NCBI GenBank assembly: GCA_004557075.1
Contig: SFEX01000018.1
Coordinates: 1-58,191 of the forward strand
Reading direction: 5' to 3'
DNA: 58,191 nt
Origin: Clostridiales bacterium
Lineage (GTDB): Bacteria > Bacillota > Clostridia > Oscillospirales > Oscillospiraceae
Part shown: one piece after another, positions 8,831 through 16,700 of the stretch
How the letters are laid out: the number at the start of each line of letters is the position of its first letter
How positions within the stretch are numbered: position 1 is the stretch's first letter
The notes under the pieces: model-generated
The model's input: the letters and a program-made list of their open reading frames with translations, nothing else
Told to the model about the DNA's origin: nothing
The model's database searches: none
Translations under genes and position numbers: made by a program

Positions 8831-8868
8831 AGTGAAAAGCGGCGGCTTCCTGCCGCCGCTTACTTCAC
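8831..8868 (-). terminator. Stem-loop between pstS and pstC
   Basis: Immediately after the pstS stop the RNA can form a long hairpin: AGCGGCGGC (8838-8846) pairs with GCCGCCGCT (8852-8860). An outer AGTGAA/TTCACT pairing extends it across 8831-8868. No good U-run follows, so it is more likely a partial terminator or 3' stabiliser that keeps pstS mRNA above the downstream permease genes. This is a common arrangement in binding-protein transport operons. Confidence 0.6.
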
Positions 8869-9684
8869 TTATTTTACCGGTACGGCTCCCGCGGTTTTAA
8901 TTACTTCCGAAGCGTCTGCCGAAGTAATGTAGTCGAAAAATTTTTGCGCTGCGTCAGACAGCTTGCTGTCGGTTTTCGTAACCAGTACGAAGTTACGCTG
9001 CACGAGATAACTTCCGTCTTTGATCGTAGTTTCGCTCGGTGCTATGCCGCCGACCTTGAGCGCTTTCACGCTGTCCTTTACGGAAGCAAGGGAAGCATAG
9101 CCGATGGCGGCAGGATTTCCGGCAACTGTGGTTATGACATCGCCTGTGGAGGTCAGTTCCTGACGATACTTGCATTTTTCGGCAGTTTTCGTAATGGACT
9201 CAAAGCCGTCGCGGGTGCCGCTTCCGGCTTCTCTGCCAATCAGCACAATCTCAGCATCGTTTCCGCCGACTTCATTCCAGTTTTTGATCTCACCGGTATA
9301 GATTTTTGCGATATCTTTAAGTGTAAGATCGGAAACGGGATTTTCAGGATTTACAATAATCGCGATTCCGTCATAGGCAAGAACTGTTCCGGTAAGCCCC
9401 GCAGCTATTTCCTCATCCTTCAGATCACGGCTGGAAAGACCGATATCGCAGCGTCCTTCGGCCACCGCCGTAATACCCGAACCGGAGCCGGTAGGGTTAT
9501 ATGTAACGGTAATACCTTCGTTGTCCGCTTCAAACGTTTCTTTCAGCGCTCCAATTACCTTCTCCATAGATGTAGAGCCGTCTGTTGTCACTGTCCCTGT
9601 CATCTCCTGTTTTCCGCATCCTGCAAACATGGATACTGCACAAAGCGCTGCAAGTGCCAATGCAACTATTTTTCTCGCTTTCAT
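8869..9684 (-). CDS. pstS: Phosphate-binding lipoprotein PstS (271 aa)
   Basis: Extracellular phosphate receptor of the Pst system, anchored by lipid. The N-terminus has a charged start (MKARK), a hydrophobic stretch and the lipobox MFAGC, with Cys23 as lipidation site. The mature part shows phosphate-site motifs: DGSTSMEKVIGALKETFEAD, NPTGSGSGITAV, IGLSSRDLKDEE and REAGSGTRDGF. Length (271) is normal for short Gram-positive PstS. Its ATG has AGGAG ten bases upstream. It is first in the pst operon behind a Pho-box promoter and is followed by a stem-loop likely to raise its level over the permeases. Confidence 0.96.
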   Translation of the reverse strand: MKARKIVALALAALCAVSMFAGCGKQEMTGTVTTDGSTSMEKVIGALKETFEADNEGITVTYNPTGSGSGITAVAEGRCDIGLSSRDLKDEEIAAGLTGTVLAYDGIAIIVNPENPVSDLTLKDIAKIYTGEIKNWNEVGGNDAEIVLIGREAGSGTRDGFESITKTAEKCKYRQELTSTGDVITTVAGNPAAIGYASLASVKDSVKALKVGGIAPSETTIKDGSYLVQRNFVLVTKTDSKLSDAAQKFFDYITSADASEVIKTAGAVPVK

Positions 9685-9731
9685 AATTAAAATCTCCTTT
9701 GATTTTTTATAACCTTTTCGATTACGGCTTC

Positions 9732-9788
9732 ATTATACCGACCGAATATCAAATCCGTTATCATGGCACTGTAAAATCTGCGTTAAAT
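9732..9788 (-). promoter_or_regulatory. Pho-box array and promoter of the pst operon
   Basis: Minus-strand reading gives TTTAACGCAGATTTTACAGT, then GCCATGATAACGGATTTGATA, nearly the same as the array before the Na/Pi transporter. TTTACA-like units recur every 11 bp. The last one (TTTGATA) is 9 bp from a consensus TATAAT (9732-9737), and there is no good -35 hexamer, as expected for an activator-dependent promoter. PhoP binding is inferred from the pattern and from the genes controlled. Confidence 0.8.
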
Positions 9789-9810
9789 TGATTTTTACCC
9801 AGACATAAAG

Positions 9811-9847
9811 AAAACCCCCGGAAAATCGCGATTTTCCGGGGGTTTGA
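9811..9847 (-). terminator. Intrinsic terminator of rplM-rpsI
   Basis: A perfect inverted repeat, AACCCCCGGAAAAT/ATTTTCCGGGGGTT, around a CGCG centre is followed on the minus strand by TTTTCTTT. It lies 29 bp after the rpsI stop and just ahead of the pst promoter region, so it insulates the pst operon from ribosomal-protein transcription. Confidence 0.9.
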
Positions 9848-9875
9848 ACTGTTTTGATTCGATTTTGCTTGTTCG

Positions 9876-10286
9876 TTAACGCTTTGAGAACTGAGGTGCG
9901 CGACGGGCTGCTTTGAGACCGTACTTCTTACGCTCTTTCATTCTCGGGTCGCGGGTCAGGAAGCCTGCGGCCTTGAGTGCGGGACGGTAGCTCTCGTCAA
10001 CCAGAAGCAGTGCTCTGGAGATGCCGTGGCGGATAGCGCCGGCCTGACCGGAAACGCCGCCGCCGTGAACGGTGGCCTCAACATCGACCTTGCCGACGGT
10101 GCCGGTGGTGACCAGGGGCTGACGAACGATGAGCTTCAGGGTCTCAAGACCGAAGTAATCGTCGATATCACGGCCGTTGATGGTGATGGCGCCGGTGCCG
10201 TTGGGGATGAGGTGAACGCGAGCGACAGACTGCTTTCTGCGTCCGGTACCGTACATATAGGGTCTCTTGCACTTATAAGTTGCCAT
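9876..10286 (-). CDS. rpsI: 30S ribosomal protein S9 (uS9, 136 aa)
   Basis: Small-subunit protein whose C-terminal tail reaches the P-site tRNA. The family signatures are clear: YGTGRRKQSVARVHL near the N-terminus, GGGVSGQAGAIRHGISRALL in the middle, and DPRMKERKKYGLKAARRAPQ with the terminal SKR tail. Length is normal with a short N-terminal extension (MATYKCKRPYM). It follows rplM by 15 bp, the conserved order in bacteria. Confidence 0.98.
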   Translation of the reverse strand: MATYKCKRPYMYGTGRRKQSVARVHLIPNGTGAITINGRDIDDYFGLETLKLIVRQPLVTTGTVGKVDVEATVHGGGVSGQAGAIRHGISRALLLVDESYRPALKAAGFLTRDPRMKERKKYGLKAARRAPQFSKR

Positions 10287-10301
10287 ATTCTCTTCCTCCT
10301 A

Positions 10302-10730
10302 TCAACGATCCCAAACTTCGGGCTTCTGAGCGGCATGGGTGTGCTCGGGGCCTGCGAAGATGCGCAGACGCTTGAGCTGCCACTGTGCGATGGTGTTCTT
10401 CTGGAGCATACCGCGAACTGCAAGGCGCATTGCCAGCTCGGGGCGCTTTTCCATCAGGTGCTTGTACTGAGTCTCCTTCAGACCGCCGACCCAACCGGAG
10501 TGAGTGCGGTAGTACTTCTGCTCCAGCTTCTTGCCGGTGAGGACTGCGTCCTTGGCGTTGATGATGATGACGTAGTCGCCGCAGTCAACATGGGGGGTAT
10601 AGGTGGTCTTGAGCTTGCCGCGCAGAAGATCGGCGGCTGTAGCAGCGGTCTTGCCGAGGGGCTTGCCTGCTGCGTCAAGGACATACCATTTTCTATCAAC
10701 GGTTTCCTTGGTAAGCATGGTTGTGGACAT
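10302..10730 (-). CDS. rplM: 50S ribosomal protein L13 (uL13, 142 aa)
   Basis: Early-assembly large-subunit protein. The sequence matches the family throughout: KWYVLDAAGKPLGKTAATAA, HVDCGDYVIIINA, KKLEQKYYRTHSGWVGGLKE, MLQKNTIAQWQLKRLRIFAG and HTHAAQKPE. Length 142 is standard. It starts at ATG 10730 behind GGAGGC and is driven by a near-consensus promoter about 75-80 nt upstream. The leader is short, and I could not recognise the known L13 autoregulatory RNA in it. Confidence 0.98.
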   Translation of the reverse strand: MSTTMLTKETVDRKWYVLDAAGKPLGKTAATAADLLRGKLKTTYTPHVDCGDYVIIINAKDAVLTGKKLEQKYYRTHSGWVGGLKETQYKHLMEKRPELAMRLAVRGMLQKNTIAQWQLKRLRIFAGPEHTHAAQKPEVWDR

Positions 10731-10810
10731 ATTTGTGCCTCCAAATAAAATAAATAATATCTTTGACTTTTTAACGGGGCGCTATTAAAATAATAAAAGC
10801 GTGCTTTATT

Positions 10811-10839
10811 TTTATACCACAGCGGCGCGGCAGTGTCAA
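10811..10839 (-). promoter_or_regulatory. Sigma-A promoter of rplM-rpsI
   Basis: On the minus strand TTGACA (10834-10839) and TATAAA (10811-10816) are separated by exactly 17 bp, a near-perfect vegetative promoter, as expected for a ribosomal protein operon. Confidence 0.88.
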
Positions 10840-10940
10840 CAGCAATTTTAATTCTCGTTTCAAAAACTCGCAAATACTCGATAAATCTTTCAAAATCTCG
10901 CGGAAACTGAATTTCATTTTTAAGAATACAGGAAACAGCC

Positions 10941-11696
10941 ATGGACATAAGAGCATTAAACGAATTTTCCGGCATTATCCGCAAGGCGGTAGACGACTAT
11001 AATATGATAGACGAGGGTGATAAAATCGCCGTCGGCGTCTCCGGCGGGAAGGACAGCCTGCTGCTTCTTCTTGCGCTGCGGCACCTGCAAAGCTACTATC
11101 CCAAGCACTTTGAGCTTGAGGCGATAACGATAGAGTTAGGCTTCGAGGGTATGGATTTCACGCCCGTCAGGGAGCTGTGCGCAGAGCTTGAGATACCGTA
11201 CACCTGCCTTAAAACCGACATCAAGGAGATAGTCTTTGACGTGCGAAAAGAGGATAACCCCTGCTCGCTGTGCGCCAAGATGCGACGGGGCGCGCTCAAC
11301 GACGCGATAAGGCAGCGCGGGATAAAAAAGCTCGCGCTGGGTCATCACTTCGACGACGCGGTGGAGACGTTTCTGATGAGCCTGCTGTTCGAGGGCAGGC
11401 TGAGCTGCTTCCGCCCTGTGACATATATGGACCGCAGCGGCGTCACACAGATACGCCCGATGGTGTACGCCGGAGAGGGGAAGATAGCAAACCTCGCCGC
11501 CGCGCTGGAGCTGCCGATAGTGGAAAACCCATGTCCGCAGGATAAGACCAGCAAGCGGCACGAGATAAAGCAGCTCATAAAAACCATGAGCGAGAGCTAC
11601 CCGGACATGAAAAGCAAGGTTTTCGGCGCGATGCAGCGCCTGCCGCTGCCCGGCTGGGCGCCTGCTGACGCAGAGTCAATTCGCACTAAGGCTTAA
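10941..11696 (+). CDS. TtcA-family tRNA thiolation / PP-loop ATPase (251 aa)
   Basis: ATP-pyrophosphatase of the TtcA/TtuA type, which adenylates a tRNA base for sulfur insertion (TtcA makes 2-thiocytidine 32). The PP-loop SGGKDS is at residues 34-39. A CSLC pair (about 110-113) and a third Cys in NPCPQDK (about 195) match the three-cysteine iron-sulfur cluster site of this family. The GHHFDDAVETFLMSL motif is also characteristic. The start at ATG 10941 has AGGAAA upstream. It is transcribed divergently from rplM and ends before an intrinsic terminator, so it is probably monocistronic. Which tRNA position it modifies cannot be told from sequence. Confidence 0.88.
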   Translation: MDIRALNEFSGIIRKAVDDYNMIDEGDKIAVGVSGGKDSLLLLLALRHLQSYYPKHFELEAITIELGFEGMDFTPVRELCAELEIPYTCLKTDIKEIVFDVRKEDNPCSLCAKMRRGALNDAIRQRGIKKLALGHHFDDAVETFLMSLLFEGRLSCFRPVTYMDRSGVTQIRPMVYAGEGKIANLAAALELPIVENPCPQDKTSKRHEIKQLIKTMSESYPDMKSKVFGAMQRLPLPGWAPADAESIRTKA

Positions 11697-11782
11697 AAGA
11701 ATCGTTTTTGCCATAACCCGACCGGTAGCGCCGTTTGTGGTCGTTATTGCACTCGCGCTCTAAATTAGAATATATAAAAATT

Positions 11783-11813
11783 CGGAGGCAATCATTTTGA
11801 CTGCCTCCGTTTT
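11783..11813 (+). terminator. Intrinsic terminator of the TtcA-like gene
   Basis: CGGAGGCA (11783-11790) pairs with TGCCTCCG (11802-11809) around an AT-rich loop, followed by TTTT. It is about 85 bp after the stop codon on the same strand. Confidence 0.8.
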
Positions 11814-11860
11814 CTGTTATTCATATCAAAATAGAACGGCAGAGTTTAAAGCCCGATCAA

Positions 11861-11907
11861 GCCTTCCCATTGAGGGGAAGGTGTCGGCTTTGCCGACGGA
11901 TGAGGTG
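11861..11907 (+). repeat. GCCTTCCC...GATGAGGTG intergenic repeat
   Basis: Two short hairpins in tandem: CCTTCCC-attgag-GGGAAGG, then GTCGGC-ttt-GCCGAC, ending GGATGAGGTG. From general knowledge this layout (a CCTTCCC hairpin, a variable GC hairpin, then GGATGAGG) is a common dispersed repeat in genomes of gut Clostridia. Only one copy was seen in this window. Confidence 0.6.
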
Positions 11908-12027
11908 TTTTTAGCGCGTTCTTCTATCCGTTAATTGACCGCGCGAGTGCAAAAGAGAATTTTGTCAGTCTCTACGGTCGGGCTGACGCAAAAACGATTT
12001 CTTAAAGCTTGAAAACGAATCGGCTCT

Positions 12028-12099
12028 GCGGCAGCCGCCGCCCGGTCGGGCACCGGCAGAAAAGACTACATGAAGCGTAACAATCGAATTAAAAAAGTC
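12028..12099 (+). repeat. Dispersed intergenic repeat, copy 1
   Basis: This stretch starts GCGGCAGCCGCCGC-CGGT-GGGC, contains TGAAGCGTA in the middle and ends CGAAtTAAAAA. It aligns over about 70 bp with 45384-45454. It overlaps the 3' end of fhs on the opposite strand. Confidence 0.7.
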
Positions 12100-13765
12100 C
12101 GCTGATTGTGCCGTTTTCATCGACGTCGATCTTTTCCGCTGCAGGCACGCGCGGCAGACCGGGCATCGTGAGGATATCGCCGGTGAGCACAACGATAAAG
12201 CCTGCTCCGGCGGAGACCTTAACGTTCTTCACCGTCACGGTGAAGCCCTCGGGCGCACCGAGCTTCTTCGGGTCGTCGGAGAAGCTGTACTGCGTTTTTG
12301 CGACGCAAACGGGCAGAGCGCCGAAGCCCAGCTCCTCAAGCTGCTGTATCTGCTTCTTTGCCGCGGGGAGTATGCTCACGTCCTTGCCGCCGTAAATTCT
12401 GCGGACAATGGCGGAAATTTTCTCCTCGATGCTCATGTTTAGGCTGTAAGAGAAGTGAAAATCGCTCTTTTCCTCCTCGCACAGACGCACGACCTCTCGC
12501 GCCAGAGCCTCGCCGCCGCGGCCGCCCTCGGCCCACACGGTGGACAGGCAGACGTTGACGCCAAGCTCCCTGCATTTTGCGATGATGAAATCTATTTCGG
12601 CGTCCGTGTCCGTCGGGAAGCGGTTTACTGCCACAACGCAGGGCAGACCGTAGACATTTTTAATGTTTCCGACGTGGCGCAGCAGGTTGGGGATGCCCTT
12701 TTCCAGCGCGGCGAGATCCTCGCTGCCAAGCTCATTCTTGGCAAGACCGCCGTGCATCTTGAGTGCGCGCACGGTCGCAACGACAACGACGGCGCTGGGC
12801 TGAAGCCCCGCCATGCGGCATTTGATATCGAGGAATTTTTCCGCGCCGAGGTCTGCGCCGAAGCCGGCCTCGGTGACGGTGTAATCGCCCATTTTCAGCG
12901 CCATTTTCGTCGCCATGACCGAGTTGCAGCCATGGGCGATGTTGGCAAAGGGCCCGCCGTGGACAAAGGCGGGGGTGCCCTCAAGGGTCTGGACGAGGTT
13001 TGGCTTTATCGCGTCTTTAAGAAGCGCGGCCATAGCGCCGACGGCCTTGAGGTCGGCTGCGGTGACGGGCTTATCGTCGAAGCTGTAGCCGACGATGATG
13101 CGGCCAAGGCGCTCTTTAAGGTCGGTGATGGAGCTTGCAAGGCAGAGTATCGCCATTATCTCGGAGGCGACGGTTATATCGAAGCCGTCCTCGCGCGGCA
13201 CGCCGTTTGCTTTGCCGCCCATGCCGTCAACGATGAAGCGAAGCTGCCTGTCGTTCATATCGACGCAGCGCTTCCACGTGATCTTGCGAACGTCGATGCC
13301 GAGGGCGTTGCCCTGCTGGATGTGGTTATCCAGCATAGCCGCCAGCAGGTTGTTGGCAGCGCCGATGGCGTGGAAATCGCCGGTAAAGTGCAGGTTTATA
13401 TCCTCCATGGGCACGACCTGAGCATAGCCGCCGCCGGCAGCTCCGCCCTTGACGCCGAACACGGGGCCGAGCGAAGGCTCGCGCAGAGCAACTGTGACGT
13501 CCTTGCCGATGCGGCGCAGACCGTCGGCAAGACCTATCGTCGTCGTGGTCTTGCCCTCGCCCGCCGGGGTGGGGGTGATGGCGGTCACGAGAACGAGCTT
13601 GCCGTCGGGTTTATCGGTCTCTTTAAGAAGCGCGGGGTCTATCTTCGCCTTGTATCTGCCGTACTGCTCGATGTATTTTTCATCGACGTGGGCAGTGCGC
13701 GCTATATCGTTTATGTGCTGCATTTTGCAGCTCTGGGCAATTTCAATATCGGACTTATACTCCAT
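12089..13765 (-). CDS. fhs: Formate-tetrahydrofolate ligase (558 aa)
   Basis: Joins formate to tetrahydrofolate using ATP, giving 10-formyl-THF for purine synthesis and C1 metabolism. The P-loop TPAGEGKTTTTIGLADGL (about residues 62-80) and family blocks are present: REPSLGPVFGVKGGAAGGGY, LHFTGDFHAIGAANNL, GGPFANIAHGCNS and TEAGFGADLGAEKF. Length is normal. It is last in the purine operon: its start is 2 bp beyond the purL stop, sharing the GGAGGGTTAAGCATG junction. Placement beside purN, AICAR transformylase and a formate channel indicates that formate is the C1 source for purines here. Confidence 0.97.
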   Translation of the reverse strand: MEYKSDIEIAQSCKMQHINDIARTAHVDEKYIEQYGRYKAKIDPALLKETDKPDGKLVLVTAITPTPAGEGKTTTTIGLADGLRRIGKDVTVALREPSLGPVFGVKGGAAGGGYAQVVPMEDINLHFTGDFHAIGAANNLLAAMLDNHIQQGNALGIDVRKITWKRCVDMNDRQLRFIVDGMGGKANGVPREDGFDITVASEIMAILCLASSITDLKERLGRIIVGYSFDDKPVTAADLKAVGAMAALLKDAIKPNLVQTLEGTPAFVHGGPFANIAHGCNSVMATKMALKMGDYTVTEAGFGADLGAEKFLDIKCRMAGLQPSAVVVVATVRALKMHGGLAKNELGSEDLAALEKGIPNLLRHVGNIKNVYGLPCVVAVNRFPTDTDAEIDFIIAKCRELGVNVCLSTVWAEGGRGGEALAREVVRLCEEEKSDFHFSYSLNMSIEEKISAIVRRIYGGKDVSILPAAKKQIQQLEELGFGALPVCVAKTQYSFSDDPKKLGAPEGFTVTVKNVKVSAGAGFIVVLTGDILTMPGLPRVPAAEKIDVDENGTISGLF

Positions 13766-13767
13766 GC

Positions 13768-16700
13768 TTAACCCTCCTTAAAATACCGCACGGCGGATTC
13801 AAACATATGAATGTCGTAGTTGCCGGGGACGTTCCTGTAAAGGCCGTCAGCCCAGCGCTCGGCATGACCCATTTTGCCGAATACCCTGCCGTCGGGAGAG
13901 CAGATGCCCTCTATCGCGTAGGCCGAGCCGTTGGGGTTATACTCGATATCGCCGGTGGCATTGCCGCTCAAGTCAACGTATTGAGTTGCGATCTGGCCGT
14001 TGGCGGCGAGAGAGCGAATAAGCTCCTCGGAGGCGATGAAGCGACCCTCGCCGTGGGATATGGGCACGCTGTATATCTCGCCGACCTGCGTCGCGGCAAG
14101 CCAGGGGGATTTGTTCGAGGCTATGCGGGTGCGGACTATCTTCGACTGGTGGCGGGCGATGGTGTTGTAGCTCAGGGTCGGGCAGCTCTCGTCGGTGTCG
14201 ATGATCTTGCCATAGGGCACCAGACCGAGCTTTATAAGCGCCTGGAAGCCGTTGCATATGCCACACATGAGACCGTCGCGGCGCTCAAGCAGCTCCGTTA
14301 CGCCCTCTCTGACGGCTGCGCTGCGGAAGAAAGCGGTTATGAACTTACCGCTGCCGTCCGGCTCGTCTCCGCCGGAGAAGCCGCCGGGGATGAATATCAT
14401 CTGGCTGTCCTTTAATTTGCCAGCAAACTCATCCACGCTGCGCGCGATATCGTCGGCGCTGAGGTTTTTGACAACGATGATCTCCGCCTCCGCGCCCGCA
14501 TCGCGCATGGCCTTTGCCGAGTCAAATTCGCAGTTAGTGCCGGGGAAGGCGGGGATGAGCACCTTAGGACGGGCGACTTTCAGCGCGGGAGCAACGCGCG
14601 TATCACTGCTGAAGCCGAAGTTCTCCATGGGCGCGTCTGCTGTCTGAACCTTGCAGGGGTATACGCTCTCAAGCTTGCCCTCGTATGCGCTCTGAAGCTT
14701 TGCAAGCTCCACGCTCTCGCCGCCGAGGGATATAGCGCCGTTATCGGTAACGCGGCCTATGGCGCGCTCTGCGCCGCAGTCGGGCACCTCAAGGATGAAG
14801 CTGCCGTAGCTGTACGAAAACAGCTCGTCGGTATTTACGCTGTCATTAAGCTCCGCTCCGAAGCCGTTGCCGAAGCACATTTTCATTATCGCTTCGCCCG
14901 CGCCGCCCATGCCGGGAGTGTAGCAGGCGATAGCCCTGCCCGAGCGCAGATATTCCGTCACACGCGCGAAAATCGCAAGTAGGGAGTCGGTCTTGGGCAG
15001 ACCGCTTTCGTCAAGCTCCGGACGCAGCCAGACTATGCTGCTTCCGGCTTTTTTAAATTCGGGAGATACTATGCTGCCGACCTTTTCCGTGGTTACGGCA
15101 AAGGAGACGAGCGTGGGGGGCACGTCTAAATCCTCAAAGCTGCCGCTCATGGAGTCCTTGCCGCCTACCGCGCCTATGCGAAGCTGCATCTGCGCCTTGA
15201 ACGCGCCGAGCAGCGCGGAAAGAGGCTTGCCCCAGCGCGCGGGATCCTTGCCCAGACGCTCAAAATACTCCTGGAAGGTCAGGTAAACATCTTTAAACTC
15301 AGCGCCCGTGGAAACTAACTTTGAAACAGACTCGATGACGGCAAGATATGCGCCGTGATACGGGCTTTTTTCGGTGATAAAGGGGTTATAGCCCCAGGAC
15401 ATCAGCGAGCAGTCGTCGGTATGCTTTTTCTCAACGGAAATTTTCTGCACCATTGCTTGGATTGGCGTGAGCTGATATTTCCCGCCGAAGGGCATGAGCA
15501 CGGTGCCGGCGCCTATGGTGGAGTCAAAGCGCTCGGAAAGTCCGCGCTTTGAGCAGCAGTTGAGATCCTCGGCGGTTTTGAGCAGGTTCTCCGCAAAGCC
15601 GCCGGAAACGGACTTTTTGAGAAGCTCAGCCTTGCCGGTGATGGCATTTATGTGCTTGGGCGCGCCGTTTGAGTCGAGGAAGGCGCGGCTTATATCGACA
15701 ATGTATTTGCCGTTCCACTTCATTTTGAGGCACGGCTCGGCCTTTACGTCGGCGACGGGCACAGCCTGCAAATTCTCCTGCGCTGCAAGCTCGAGGAAGC
15801 GCTTACAGTCGGCGGCTTCCACAACGACCGCCATTCGCTCCTGCGATTCGCTTATTGCAAGCTCCGTGCCGTCAAGACCCTCGTATTTCTTGGGTACCGC
15901 GTTCAGATCAATGTCAAGTCCTGCGGCAAGCTCGCCTATCGCGACCGATACGCCGCCCGCGCCGAAGTCGTTGCAGCGGCGGATAAGGCGGCAGGCCTCG
16001 GGATTTCTGAACAGACGCTGGAGCTTGCGCTCCTCAGGCGCATTGCCTTTCTGAACCTCCGCACCGCAGCTCTCGAGAGACTCGACGGTGTGAGCCTTGG
16101 AGGAGCCTGTTGCTCCGCCGCAGCCGTCGCGCCCTGTCGAGCCGCCGAGCAGTATAACTACGTCGCCCGCCTCCGGGCGCTCGCGCCTGACATTTTCGGC
16201 GGGAGCGGCGGCGATTACTGCGCCTATCTCCATGCGCTTTGCAGCGTAGCCGGGGTGGTATAATTCGTCCACGATGCCGGTGGCGAGGCCGATCTGGTTG
16301 CCGTAGGAGGCATAGCCCGCGGCGGCGGTCGTGACTATCTTGCGCTGGGGCAGCTTTCCGCTTATCGTCTCAGCGATCGGGGTCAGGGGGTCGGCAGCAC
16401 CGGTGACGCGCATCGCGCCATAGACATAGGCTCTGCCGGACAGGGGATCGCGTATTGCGCCGCCGATGCAGGTGGCAGCGCCGCCGAAAGGCTCGATCTC
16501 GGTGGGGTGGTTGTGAGTTTCGTTTTTAAACAGCAGCAGCCACGGCTCGGTAACACCGTCGACACTGACGTCTATCTTCACCGTGCAGGCGTTTACCTCC
16601 TCGGACTCATCGAGCCTGTCAAGCTCGCCCGAGGCTCGAAGGCTCTTCACCGCGAGCGTGGCGATATCCATAAGGCACACGGGCTTTGTGCGGTTTAAGG

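Larger units (their letters stand above)
11681..12017. repeat. Imperfect inverted repeat pair, about 80 bp per arm, in intergenic DNA
   Basis: The reverse complement of 11681-11760 aligns with the forward strand at 11937-12017. Shared blocks include GCGCGAGTGCAA (as GCGAGTGCAA in the left arm), CGGTCGGG, GCAAAAACGATT and a TTAAAGC-like end. The left arm overlaps the last codons of the TtcA-like gene; the right arm is free. The roughly 180 bp between the arms hold a terminator and another repeat. No transposase is encoded. It could be two oppositely inserted copies of a dispersed repeat, or a MITE-like element. Confidence 0.6.

Noticed and set aside
10731..10810. The known L13 autoregulatory leader RNA
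   Set aside because: The leader is only about 75-80 nt, and I could not match the expected stems; calling it would be a guess.
12455..13771. A 438-codon plus-strand open frame
   Set aside because: It is the complement of fhs, which is unmistakable on the minus strand; high-GC codon bias leaves the opposite frame open.
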